From assembly GCF_010122465.1 (NCBI RefSeq), contig NZ_WLZY01000007.1, positions 224,934 through 288,933 on the forward strand: a DNA stretch of 64,000 nucleotides, written 5' to 3'. Below are positions 18,859 through 27,783 of this stretch, one piece after another. Under the pieces are notes generated by a model. It was not told the DNA's origin and searched no databases. It saw nothing but the letters and a program-made list of their open reading frames with translations. Origin of the DNA: Phytoactinopolyspora mesophila (lineage in GTDB: Bacteria > Actinomycetota > Actinomycetes > Jiangellales > Jiangellaceae). Both the position numbers and the translations under genes were made by a program. Each line of letters begins with the position of its first letter. Position 1 is the first letter of the stretch.

Positions 18859-18926
18859 GAACAGGGCTTTCCTTCCAGTGATGGTGATCTACGACGGCCG
18901 GGGCGTGAAGGGGGACAGACCACTCG

Positions 18927-19838
18927 TCATGGCGCGTCGATGCCGGTCAAGAACGTCCGCACGCTGGAGCAGAACGTCTCCGGGTCCTCGTAGAAGGGGG
19001 TGTGCGAGCCCCCGTCGATGATCACGCAGCGCGCATCAGGAATGGCCGTGGCCATGAACCGGGCGATGGCCGGTGACGCCATATCCTCAGAACCGGTGAT
19101 GACCAAGACAGGTATGCCGATCTCCGGGAGCCGGTCCACCACACTCCATCCGCGGAGGCGGCCGTTCATCTCGAAGCTTCGTCCCCCGGGCCCCCACATG
19201 ATTCGTGCGATCTCCGGATTACCACCCGCTCGAGCCCGCTCGATCGAGGCCGGCAGCGGACGGATCGTGCACGTGAACTCTTCGAGGAACTGCCGGTAGG
19301 CGTCGGCGTACTCCGGACTGTCGGTGGTGCCGGCCCGTTCGTGCCGGTCGAGAACGGCCCGCGTCTGCGCGGGCAGCGAGTCCCTGATCCGCCTACCTTC
19401 AGCCAGGTACATCTCTGCATCGGGAGCCGTGTCCGCCAAGACGATTCCGCGCAAACCGGTGGGCTGGCGTAACGCATATTCCTGTGTGACCCAACCCCCG
19501 TAACTGTGTCCGAGCACTGCCACGCTGGCCAGACCGTACGCCGCACGTATCGCGTCGATCTGGTCGCAGACGAGGTCGTTCCTCCACAACGACGGATCAT
19601 CCGGGCGTGACGACCGGCCGCATCCCAGTTGATCGAAGAAGATGACCTGCCGGCCGTCGGCGGCGATACCTTCCAGCGGTTCCAGCCCTTCGTGCGAGAC
19701 CGCGCCAGGCCCTCCATGCAGGCACAACAGCGGCGTCCGGTCCCGGTCCGCACCGACCCACCTGGTGTAGAGCTGCTGTCCCGGGCCGAATTCGACGTAG
19801 AGTTCGCCGCTGTTCGCGGCCGGTTCATCCGGGTGCAT
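18927..19838 (-). CDS. Proline iminopeptidase-like alpha/beta hydrolase (S33)
   Basis: The 303-residue protein has the S33 oxyanion motif LHGGPG (40-45), the DQLGCGRSSRP segment typical of proline iminopeptidases, nucleophile elbow GHSYGG (Ser112), an acidic residue in VITGSED and a His in GGSHTPF near the C-terminus. No signal peptide is present, so it should act in the cytoplasm, removing N-terminal proline or similar residues from imported peptides. It overlaps the upstream ATPase by 14 bp, with GGAGAC before its ATG. Confidence 0.87.
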   Translation of the reverse strand: MHPDEPAANSGELYVEFGPGQQLYTRWVGADRDRTPLLCLHGGPGAVSHEGLEPLEGIAADGRQVIFFDQLGCGRSSRPDDPSLWRNDLVCDQIDAIRAAYGLASVAVLGHSYGGWVTQEYALRQPTGLRGIVLADTAPDAEMYLAEGRRIRDSLPAQTRAVLDRHERAGTTDSPEYADAYRQFLEEFTCTIRPLPASIERARAGGNPEIARIMWGPGGRSFEMNGRLRGWSVVDRLPEIGIPVLVITGSEDMASPAIARFMATAIPDARCVIIDGGSHTPFYEDPETFCSSVRTFLTGIDAP

Positions 19839-20676
19839 GGACTGTCTCCTCTTCTCCGCCGTGGCGGCCGGGCACCGCGGCGAGCAGTTCCTGGGTGTAC
19901 GGATGCTGTGGGTTGTCGATGACCTCGATGGCCGGACCGGTTTCGACGACGCGGCCGCGGCGCATCACGGCGACGCGGTCACAGAAGTACCGGGCGACGG
20001 CGAGGTCGTGCAGCACGACTACGTAGGTCAGCGAAAGCCTTGCCTGCATCTCTCGCAGCATGTTGATGATCTGCGCCTGGACCGAGACGTCCAGGGCGGA
20101 CACCGGCTCATCGAGAACCACCAGTTCGGGGTTGAGGATGAGTGCCCGGGCCAGGGCGATCCGCTGGCGTTGACCACCGGAGAAAGTGTGCGCACGCCGT
20201 CCGCCGAACACCGGGTCGATCCCGACCAGCCGCAGCATCTCTTCCGCCGCGTGCCGGCGCTGCTGGCGGCTCATTCTCCGGTGCGCAGTCAGGGGCTCGG
20301 CGACGATGTCTCGCACCGACATCCGGGAGTCCAATGACGAGTACGGGTCCTGGAAGAGCACCTGCATGCGGGCTCGAAGCGTTCGAAGCTCGGGACCGGA
20401 GAGGGCCAGGACATCGTCGCCGCCGAACGTCACCGCGCCGGACGTGGGTTCGACCAACCGCAGCAGGCAGCGGATCGCAGTGGTCTTCCCGCTGCCGGAC
20501 TCACCGATCAAGCCGAACGTCTCACCTCGCTCGACCTGGAAGCTCACCTGATCCACGGCGACGACCGGTTCGGCCCTCCTGGCGCGCCTGGCTTCGAAGA
20601 CCTTGGTCAGGCCGCGTACGTCGAGCAGTGGCGCCACAACGTCCGGAGCCGCGTCCGGCAGGCGATCAGCCGTCAT
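19825..20676 (-). CDS. Oligopeptide/dipeptide ABC transporter ATPase (DppF/OppF type)
   Basis: The 283-residue ATPase has Walker A GESGSGKTT, Q-loop VLFQDPYSSLDSRM, signature FSGGQRQRIALARAL, Walker B LVVLDEPVSALDVS and the C-terminal NPQHPYTQELLAAVP typical of OppF/DppF. The ATG at 20676 is preferred over longer upstream starts because GGAGGTG precedes it and it gives an ATGA overlap with the preceding gene. Confidence 0.93.
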   Translation of the reverse strand: MTADRLPDAAPDVVAPLLDVRGLTKVFEARRARRAEPVVAVDQVSFQVERGETFGLIGESGSGKTTAIRCLLRLVEPTSGAVTFGGDDVLALSGPELRTLRARMQVLFQDPYSSLDSRMSVRDIVAEPLTAHRRMSRQQRRHAAEEMLRLVGIDPVFGGRRAHTFSGGQRQRIALARALILNPELVVLDEPVSALDVSVQAQIINMLREMQARLSLTYVVVLHDLAVARYFCDRVAVMRRGRVVETGPAIEVIDNPQHPYTQELLAAVPGRHGGEEETVHAPG

Positions 20677-21746
20677 CCGGACACCTCCGCGTGCTGGTTG
20701 CGACTGATGGAGTGCTGCTCGGAGGCGAAGTGGCACCGGCTGATCCACGTCCGGTCCCCACTCACCTCGACGACGGGCGGGGACACCGTGTGACACTCGC
20801 TCCGGCCAGCGCTCAGCGGACAGCGTGGAGCCAACGCGCACCCGGCCGCCTCAATGCTCAAGTCAGGGGGCAGCCCGTCCAGCGTCGGCAGCGGGGCGGC
20901 GCGATCCGCCTCAAGCGACGGCACTGATGCCAGCAATGCCGCCGTGTACGGATGTGCCGGCGCGTTCAGTACGTCGGCGCATCTTCCTCGTTCGACGACC
21001 TGCCCCGCGTACATCACCTGGATCGTGTCGCAGAAGTCGGCCACGAGGTCGACGTTGTGAGTGATCAGGATGACGGCGGTGTGCCGCTCGGCGACTACCC
21101 GGTCGATCAGCCGCATGATCTGACCTTGGGTGGTAACGTCCAGCGCTGTTGTCGGCTCGTCCGCGATCAAGACGTCCGGCGAGTTCGCCAATGCCACGGC
21201 TATCATGACGCGCTGGCGCATTCCGCCGGACAACTGATGTGGGTACGCCCGGTAAGCCTGCTCCGGTCGTGGGAGGTCCACGTCTGTGAGCAGGTCGATC
21301 GCGCGTCTTCTGGCATCGGCACGGGTCACGTCGCTGTGCATCGTGATCACCTCGGCTATCTGCGGCCCGATCCGCCGGACCGGATTCAGGGCCGTCAGCG
21401 GGTCCTGGAAAACCACACTGATCTCCTGACCGCGCACCCGATTCAGCTGGCGCTCTGTCAACGTCCGCAGATCGCGCCCGTTGAGCCAGACGTGACCATC
21501 GACGACGTTCCCGGGCGGCTCGATGAGACCGAGGATGGACAGCGCCAGGGCCGACTTGCCCGATCCTGACTCACCGACCACTCCCAGACGTTCACCGCGC
21601 TGAAGCGTGAAGCCGACGCCGCGCACGGCGTGGACACGGCCACGTTCGGTGGCGAACTCGGTGTTCAGGCCGCGAACGCTCAGTACCGGAGCGATCCTCG
21701 CTGGCGGGTGGTCGGTCGCCGGGACTCCGGTCGCCGGGCCGGTCAT
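20673..21746 (-). CDS. Oligopeptide/dipeptide ABC transporter ATPase (DppD/OppD type)
   Basis: The 357-residue ATPase shows Walker [11 protein letters not shown]-loop [13 protein letters not shown], signature [15 protein letters not shown], Walker [14 protein letters not shown] and the C-terminal oligopeptide region with cysteines ([17 protein letters not shown]...SRCHF) that usually holds an iron-sulfur cluster in DppD-like proteins. ATG 21746 has AGGGAG upstream; a GTG at 21767 overlapping the permease stop is an alternative. Confidence 0.93.
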   Translation of the reverse strand: MTGPATGVPATDHPPARIAPVLSVRGLNTEFATERGRVHAVRGVGFTLQRGERLGVVGESGSGKSALALSILGLIEPPGNVVDGHVWLNGRDLRTLTERQLNRVRGQEISVVFQDPLTALNPVRRIGPQIAEVITMHSDVTRADARRRAIDLLTDVDLPRPEQAYRAYPHQLSGGMRQRVMIAVALANSPDVLIADEPTTALDVTTQGQIMRLIDRVVAERHTAVILITHNVDLVADFCDTIQVMYAGQVVERGRCADVLNAPAHPYTAALLASVPSLEADRAAPLPTLDGLPPDLSIEAAGCALAPRCPLSAGRSECHTVSPPVVEVSGDRTWISRCHFASEQHSISRNQHAEVSG

Positions 21747-21763
21747 GGCCTCATCTCCCTGTG

Positions 21764-22783
21764 TCACGTCGCCCGCACCCGGATGCGCGGATCGATGACG
21801 CCGTAGAGCAGGTCGGTCAGCACCGTGACCGTCACGGTGATGCAGGCGCTGACCATGATGAATGCCTGCACTACCGCGAAGTCCTGCTGCAGTATCGCGT
21901 CGGTCACCAAACGTCCGATGCCGGGCCAGTTGAATACGGTCTCGACCAGGACAGTGCTGGTCAGAAGTTCAGCGGTGATCAACCCTCCGGCGGTCACCGC
22001 TGGCAGCAGAGCATTCGGCATGACGTCGCGGACCACCACGCCCCATCGCCCACGGCCTTTGCTCCGCGCGACCAGGGCGAACGGCTCCCGGACGAACTCG
22101 AGCACGCCCGACCGCATCATCCGCACCAGCCACGCGTAGATGACCAGCGCCAGTGTGCACCCAGGCAGGATGAGGTGCTGAAGGCTGTCCCACCAGGTCG
22201 ACCATTGGCCGGCGACCAGCGAATCCAGCAGATAGAACCCGGTGACCCGCGGTGGCGGCGCGGTGCCCGGAGACAATCTCCCTTCCGGTCCGGGCAGCAC
22301 CTGAAGCCGCTCGAAGAAGACGATCAGAACCAGTAGTCCCAGCCAGAACGGTGCGGTTCCCAGACCGATGTACGACGACGCCCGGACCGCTCCGTCCAGG
22401 ACACCTCCACGGGACCACCCGGTCACCGCCGCGCCGATCACGGCGGCGGTGAATGCGAGCGCTACCGCGAAGAACGCGATCTCGAGGGTGGCCGGGAGCG
22501 CGGCGACGAACTGGTCGAGCACCGGTTGTCCCCGGGAGTGTGAGAAGCCCCAGTCACCCCGCACGAAATCGCCGATGTACGTCAGGTACTGCTGCCAGAA
22601 CGGATCATCCAGACCGAGCTGGGCTCGCTGGATCTCGATGGCCGCCTCGCTGGCGTACTCCCCCGCGATGAGCCGTGCCGGATCGCCCGGCAGCATCCGC
22701 ATGAAGAAGAACGCGACGATCGAAGCTCCGATGACGGTGAGCAACCCGCTGAACACACGTACCAGGAGGAACCGGCCCATCAT
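21764..22783 (-). CDS. Peptide ABC transporter permease (DppB type)
   Basis: The 339-residue integral membrane protein starts with the DppB-like segment RFLLVRVFSGLLTVIGASIVAFF followed by MLPGDPARL and a LGLDDPFWQQYLTYI periplasmic-loop motif. It has about six membrane helices and a coupling loop with ARSKGRGRWGVVVRDVMPNAL. The ATG overlaps the preceding permease stop (ATGA). In most Dpp/Opp operons the B-type gene precedes the C-type gene; here the order is reversed. Confidence 0.92.
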   Translation of the reverse strand: MMGRFLLVRVFSGLLTVIGASIVAFFFMRMLPGDPARLIAGEYASEAAIEIQRAQLGLDDPFWQQYLTYIGDFVRGDWGFSHSRGQPVLDQFVAALPATLEIAFFAVALAFTAAVIGAAVTGWSRGGVLDGAVRASSYIGLGTAPFWLGLLVLIVFFERLQVLPGPEGRLSPGTAPPPRVTGFYLLDSLVAGQWSTWWDSLQHLILPGCTLALVIYAWLVRMMRSGVLEFVREPFALVARSKGRGRWGVVVRDVMPNALLPAVTAGGLITAELLTSTVLVETVFNWPGIGRLVTDAILQQDFAVVQAFIMVSACITVTVTVLTDLLYGVIDPRIRVRAT

Positions 22784-23640
22784 CGGCTCCGGACCGTGGC
22801 GAAGGAACCACGTGGGTCCAGCACGTCACGCAGCCGATCGGACAACACATTGGTACAGGTCACCACGAGGAGCATGCCCAGCCCTGGGAACAGCGCCACC
22901 CACCATGCTCCGGTCAGCGCAGGTTCCAGGCCTTCGGTGATGATCGCTCCCCACTCGGGGGTGGGCACCTGCGCTCCGAGCCCGAGGAAGCCCAGCGCCG
23001 CCACCGCGAGGATCACCGCGCCATAGGCGGAGGTCGCCTGGATCATCAGCAACGAGATCATGTGCGGCACCACGTGCCTGCGCACGAGCTGCAGACGGCG
23101 CAGCCCCAATGCCCTGGCCGCCTCGATCATGGGCAGCGCCACGATACGCAACGTCTCACCACGGGCCATCCGCGCCACCCATGGGACGACGCCCAGCGTC
23201 ACCCCCACCGTCGCCGATTGCAGGCCCCGGCCGAAGCCGATGGTCACCGCCATCGCGAGCATCAGCGCGGGAAACGCCATCAGCGCGTCCATGGCCCGCA
23301 TGAGGATGTTGTCGATTAGACCCCGGGACAACCCGGCCACCACCCCGATGACCGCCCCCGCGAGCGCTCCGGCGACCACTGCCACCAATCCGATGAGCAG
23401 CGATATCCGCGCCCCCGCGGCGAACCGTGCCAGCATGTCGCGGCCGACGCCGTCGGTCCCCATCGGATGTGCCAGGGACGGAGGCTGCATCGTGGCGGTG
23501 AAGTCGGTGGCGATTGCGCTGTGCGGCCACAGCGGCGGCACAGCCAATGCCACCGCTATGACCAAGCACAGCCCGGCGATCGCCAGAGTGGCTCCACTGC
23601 GCCAGCCACCTGTACCCCGTGCCAGCTTCATCGCCGTCAC
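22780..23640 (-). CDS. Peptide ABC transporter permease (DppC type)
   Basis: The 286-residue membrane protein has the DppC hallmark HPMGTDGVGRDMLARFAAGAR after the first membrane helix, and the coupling loop EAARALGLRRLQLVRRHVVPH. It starts at GTG 23640 directly after the stop of the binding-protein gene, so the two are translationally coupled. Confidence 0.92.
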   Translation of the reverse strand: MTAMKLARGTGGWRSGATLAIAGLCLVIAVALAVPPLWPHSAIATDFTATMQPPSLAHPMGTDGVGRDMLARFAAGARISLLIGLVAVVAGALAGAVIGVVAGLSRGLIDNILMRAMDALMAFPALMLAMAVTIGFGRGLQSATVGVTLGVVPWVARMARGETLRIVALPMIEAARALGLRRLQLVRRHVVPHMISLLMIQATSAYGAVILAVAALGFLGLGAQVPTPEWGAIITEGLEPALTGAWWVALFPGLGMLLVVTCTNVLSDRLRDVLDPRGSFATVRSR

Positions 23641-25278
23641 TCACTGCCAGCTGTGGAAGTTCGGGTGGATCGCGTGATGCAGCGAGGTCACCGACTCATC
23701 CATGACAACCATCGCCGGGATCGACCAGAACTTGAGCTTCGGTGAGACAGCGGTCCACTCTTCGGTCACCCGGTCCCAGTACGCTTGCCGCTGCGCTTCG
23801 TCGTGGGTCTGCCGCGCGATCTCCCAGTTCTCGTCGGCCTCGGGGACACAGATCCCCGTGATGTTGCTCGGCGACGCGCACGACATGTCATAGGCGAGGA
23901 AGTACCCGGGGTCGACCATCGCGGGCCCGCCGGCGATCACTATCGCATCGTAGGCGCCGCTGTTGAGTATCTCGGCTCGCTCGGACGGGGCGATCTCCCG
24001 GACCGTGACCGCCACGTCGATGTCCGCGAGTACGCTCTGCACCGCGGTCGCGAATTCGGCGAGTTCCTCCTGGCCAGCTGGAATAGACAGCTCGAACTCG
24101 AGCGGCAACTCGACGCCGGATTCGGCGAGCAGTTCCCGGGCTCGTTCCGGGTCGTATTCGCGCTGCTGGCTGAGCTCGGCGCTGAACCCCGGCAGGTCCG
24201 GAGCCAGCGGCCCGTAGAAGACCTCCCCGTACCCGTGCCCGACCGAGGCCAGCATGTCCTCGTACGGGAAGGCGTGGGTCAGCGCTTCGCGCACCCGCAC
24301 GTCGGCGAATGGCTCGAAGTCCCAGTTCAACGCGATGTCGAGAGCCAGTGCGGACGAGAACGGCATGACTGTGCAGCACGGATCGTCCTCCAGGCTTCGT
24401 GCCGCCGCCTTCGAGATCCCGACGCTCACGTGCGCCGTGCCGTTGCGCGCCTGCAACAGCATCGTCGACGTGTCGGTGATGAAGTTGACGTGAATCCGTT
24501 CCGACGCCGGAGGCTCACCGTGGTAGTCCGGGTTGGCAACGAGGACCGCGCTCTTGCCGGGCTCGTAATCGTCGAGCAGGAAGGGCCCCGTCGCCCCTGC
24601 GGAGTTGTTGGCGAAGTACTCGTTCGCGGTTCCGGGCTCCACGCCCCCGTTGGCCTCGATCAAACCAGGATCGACGATGGCGGCAGCCGGCTGAGCGAGT
24701 GCCTGCAGGAAGTTGAGATTCGGCTGGCGCAGCGTGATCCGCAGCGTGGTGGCGTCCACTGCTTCGGTGTTCTCGATCAGCGGCGGGTCGACGAACTGGT
24801 CGTTCAGATACGAGTTCCCGCACAGGCCCATCTCCATCGCCCGGTCTAGCGAGTACTTCACGACGCTCGCGTCGATCGGATCACCCGACGGGAGCGTCAC
24901 GTCGTCCGGCAGCAGGAACGTATAGACCAGACCGTCCTCGCTGATCTCCCACGATTCCGCCAGCGACGGCTCGTATGTCGTGGGATCGAAGACAGTTGTC
25001 CCCGGCGCCGGTCCCGGCTCCACGCCGTAGTCGACCAGCCTGGCGTATAGGTTGTCGGCCAGGTGCATGTCGTTGACGCCGCAGGCCGCGGCCGGGTCGA
25101 TCGTGGTAGGCGCGCCGAGAATGTTGACAACCAGAGTGCCGTCCCGGCCACCGTTGGCCTCCGCGGCCGTCGACTCTCCGGCCGGCTCGACTTCGGTGTT
25201 ACTCCCGCAACCCGCGACGACTAACGCAAGACCGACGCCTACGGCAGCGCATCGCCATCGAACACTGATATTGCTCAT
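23641..25278 (-). CDS. Peptide ABC transporter substrate-binding lipoprotein (family 5)
   Basis: The 545-residue protein has an N-terminal signal peptide with lipobox VAGC (Cys24), an acidic linker, then an SBP_bac_5 domain (TLVVNILGAPTTIDPAAA, YEPSLAESWEISEDGLVYTFLL, and later FADVRVREALTHAF). It delivers di- or oligopeptides to the neighbouring permeases. Its ATG overlaps the stop of M14-type protein B. Two consecutive cysteines (DDPCCTV) and further Cys pairs may form disulfides outside the cell. Confidence 0.92.
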   Translation of the reverse strand: MSNISVRWRCAAVGVGLALVVAGCGSNTEVEPAGESTAAEANGGRDGTLVVNILGAPTTIDPAAACGVNDMHLADNLYARLVDYGVEPGPAPGTTVFDPTTYEPSLAESWEISEDGLVYTFLLPDDVTLPSGDPIDASVVKYSLDRAMEMGLCGNSYLNDQFVDPPLIENTEAVDATTLRITLRQPNLNFLQALAQPAAAIVDPGLIEANGGVEPGTANEYFANNSAGATGPFLLDDYEPGKSAVLVANPDYHGEPPASERIHVNFITDTSTMLLQARNGTAHVSVGISKAAARSLEDDPCCTVMPFSSALALDIALNWDFEPFADVRVREALTHAFPYEDMLASVGHGYGEVFYGPLAPDLPGFSAELSQQREYDPERARELLAESGVELPLEFELSIPAGQEELAEFATAVQSVLADIDVAVTVREIAPSERAEILNSGAYDAIVIAGGPAMVDPGYFLAYDMSCASPSNITGICVPEADENWEIARQTHDEAQRQAYWDRVTEEWTAVSPKLKFWSIPAMVVMDESVTSLHHAIHPNFHSWQ

Positions 25279-27656
25279 GGTCGTTCGCTCCTTGGATGTG
25301 AGTAATGTGCCGTACGGATACCGGTGCGCAGCAGTGCGTGGCTGAGCAGCCGAGCCGTTCGCAACGCCATCGTTGTACGTGTGGGATCGAAACCGAACAG
25401 GACGACCGTCCCGTCCCCGACGTCGCCTTCGACGATCGGGGCACCGCCGGAGGTGCGCTCACCCGGCACCGGCACGTACGACGCCAGCCGGCGCACGGAG
25501 GGACCGTGACTGAACGCGGTTCCGCCGGACGCCGCGACGACCGGCCCGATGCCGGCGAACAACAGGTCGCCGACGTCCTCGGGCGCCGGTCCGATCCGGT
25601 GCTGGGCATCACCGACCTCGGCAATGCCGACGTCCAGCAAGTGTGCATGGTCCCGGGTCGCGAGCCAGCCGCCGCCCGCACCGATGCCGATGAACGCTCC
25701 CCCGCCTTCGACGAACCTGCGAATGGCCGAGATTCCTTCGCCGGCCAGGCCCTCCGGCTCACCTGGGGTCTCCCACGGGAATCGGCGCAGGATGTCCGCG
25801 TCGTTCCAGCCGCGTAGTATCTCCCGCGCATCCCCGGCCGGCACCAGCAGCACGTCCAGGGCGGCCAAGGCACCGGCCGCGATGTCACGAGGTTCGACTA
25901 GCACGCTGTCGAACTCGTTGACCCGCATGAACCATCGGGCCGGTCCGAGCCCTCCGGCCCACGGCATATCCTTGACCCCCTGCCCGGAGAAGACTCCGAT
26001 CCGTGGGGTGCGGACGAGCTCGAAGCCTCCGTCGGGTCCGGCCCCGTCAAGGTACATCGGAGACAGCCCTCGCATGACACTCGCGAGCCGGCCCTCGCCG
26101 CCTGGGGCACGCACTCTGAACGACCCATCCGGCAGCCAGGACACTCCGGTGCCAGGTAGCCGGAGGAGGCGGTTGACGGCAACCACCGCGTGTAGCCCAC
26201 CGAAGCGCACCTCCCCCGGCCGGTTCTCAACCGTGCCCGGTGGTTGGTCAGGCCGTCCACCGGGCGCGGACTGGCTAGCGCCGGCGGTCGTCCTGCGTTC
26301 AGCCGCACGGGGCACGACGACCTTGAGGCCGAGCGCCGAGACGAGCGACGCGTCGCCCCCGTGTGCCTCGGAAAGCAACAGGTCGGCGAGGGCACTGAAT
26401 GGTTGGCGACGCGGAACGAAGATGTCTCCCTGGCCTCCGGGCAGACACACCTGGATGTCGGTGCGGTTGAGCAGCGCCACCGCCCGGCTCAGTACCGCTG
26501 GATCTTGGGCCGCCGGCAGCACGTAGCAACTCTCCGGCTCGTGCTCCATCGCGCGCCGCAAGAAAGCGCGCCGAGCCTGGAGGATGTCCGCCCGCATACC
26601 GCTGGCCTGCTCAAGAATGGTGCGGCCGGCGATGTGTTTTTGCTCGTTTCGATCGATCCACGGTTGGCTCCCAGGCGTGCGGCAGTTGGCCGTGACCAAC
26701 GAGACCACCCCGAGCAATGACAGCACGCGAGACAACCGGAGGCGTGGACTCCGGTGGAGTTCGACGCCGTCGCCGCGACCAGGCCATCCGTGGCGGCCAT
26801 CGTGGTTGGGGAGGACGTCGTACCCTCTTGCTCGCCAAGCATCCGCGATCGCCGCCCCGATTCGCTGCTCGACCGACCAGATCGCCGCGGCGGAGTCGTC
26901 GTCGGATTCCGCCTCTGCCGGTCCCGCCGTCGTCACCTCCGGAAAGGCTCGCCCTAGGCCGGTGACGTCCTCATGCGGTTGCCACACCACCCCCGGCTGC
27001 CATCGCGAAATCAACGATCGCAGTGCCACCGTCTCCGGCTGGTCGGAGTGCAGGTACTCACCGCTCACCCCAACGCCATAATGATTGCCGCCGCCCGAAA
27101 GGCCACTGCTGAACGGGTGCGTCCTCCACTCTGCGCGGCTGCGCTCGTACCCGTCGGGGGAAGCAACGGGGATCACCAGGACAACGAGTGTCCTCAGCAG
27201 GTCGTCGATCCAAGGGTCGGTAGCGGCAGCCAGATACTCGGAGAGTTCCAGGAGCGCGGATACCTGAGACGCCTCGAAGCCGTGGTCGCTGGAGAGGAAG
27301 AGAACCGGGAGCGGACCGTCGTCGCAGCCGTCGGCGAGGGTGTCGCCCGGTGCGGGTACCGCCCTTGCCAGGTGGCCCCGTCGCACAGCCTCACCGTCGG
27401 CGATCACGTCGCGATGGCTGATGGTGATGAGCGGAATCGCGCGGCCCTCATGGGTCGTCCCGATCATGCTGACCTGAACCCGTTCGGACTGGCCGAGTTC
27501 GTCCAACCTGGACAATAGCGCCGAATGTGAGAGTAGTTCGTCACCCGGCGGCTGAGTCGATTCCCGGGGAACCCGTAGGCGGGCGGAAGGCACGTCCATG
27601 CCAGTTGCCAGCCGGCGTCCTGGCGACGCTGACTGCGGCGAACCGGCGTACTGCAT
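25275..27656 (-). CDS. M14-type (zinc carboxypeptidase-like) protein B with amidotransferase-like domain; catalytic Glu replaced
   Basis: The 793-residue paralogue of the 16627-18858 protein leads the peptide operon. Its M14-like domain keeps the zinc motif HGFE (His125, Glu128) and third ligand His228 in WQPHED, but the NPDG motif reads SPDG (Ser166) and the TES catalytic site reads TAN (Ala323 in place of Glu). The amidotransferase-like domain covers about 551-720, and its elbow reads GIGAGGGWLA without Cys. No signal peptide is seen. ATG 27656 is preferred over a GTG at 27665 because GAAAGG sits 8 bp upstream. It overlaps the binding-protein gene by 4 bp. Confidence 0.8.
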   Translation of the reverse strand: MQYAGSPQSASPGRRLATGMDVPSARLRVPRESTQPPGDELLSHSALLSRLDELGQSERVQVSMIGTTHEGRAIPLITISHRDVIADGEAVRRGHLARAVPAPGDTLADGCDDGPLPVLFLSSDHGFEASQVSALLELSEYLAAATDPWIDDLLRTLVVLVIPVASPDGYERSRAEWRTHPFSSGLSGGGNHYGVGVSGEYLHSDQPETVALRSLISRWQPGVVWQPHEDVTGLGRAFPEVTTAGPAEAESDDDSAAAIWSVEQRIGAAIADAWRARGYDVLPNHDGRHGWPGRGDGVELHRSPRLRLSRVLSLLGVVSLVTANCRTPGSQPWIDRNEQKHIAGRTILEQASGMRADILQARRAFLRRAMEHEPESCYVLPAAQDPAVLSRAVALLNRTDIQVCLPGGQGDIFVPRRQPFSALADLLLSEAHGGDASLVSALGLKVVVPRAAERRTTAGASQSAPGGRPDQPPGTVENRPGEVRFGGLHAVVAVNRLLRLPGTGVSWLPDGSFRVRAPGGEGRLASVMRGLSPMYLDGAGPDGGFELVRTPRIGVFSGQGVKDMPWAGGLGPARWFMRVNEFDSVLVEPRDIAAGALAALDVLLVPAGDAREILRGWNDADILRRFPWETPGEPEGLAGEGISAIRRFVEGGGAFIGIGAGGGWLATRDHAHLLDVGIAEVGDAQHRIGPAPEDVGDLLFAGIGPVVAASGGTAFSHGPSVRRLASYVPVPGERTSGGAPIVEGDVGDGTVVLFGFDPTRTTMALRTARLLSHALLRTGIRTAHYSHPRSERP

Positions 27657-27732
27657 GGGTGGCACCTTTCCGTACCCGGGCTGTGCGGCTGGTCCAGATA
27701 TCGTCCAGTCGCGGGCGTCCGGCCTGCATCAT

Positions 27733-27783
27733 GTGAATGCCCCATTCCCATCGGGGATGCGCTGGCGGACATGGGGAATTCAC
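27733..27783. promoter_or_regulatory. Inverted repeat in the divergent region between M14-B and STAND/LuxR regulator
   Basis: GTGAATGCCCCAT (27733-27745) pairs with ATGGGGAATTCAC (27771-27783) with one mismatch across a 25-nt spacer. It lies in the short divergent region and overlaps the first candidate start codon of the regulator, so either the repeat is an autoregulatory operator or the true start is further downstream. Confidence 0.4.
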
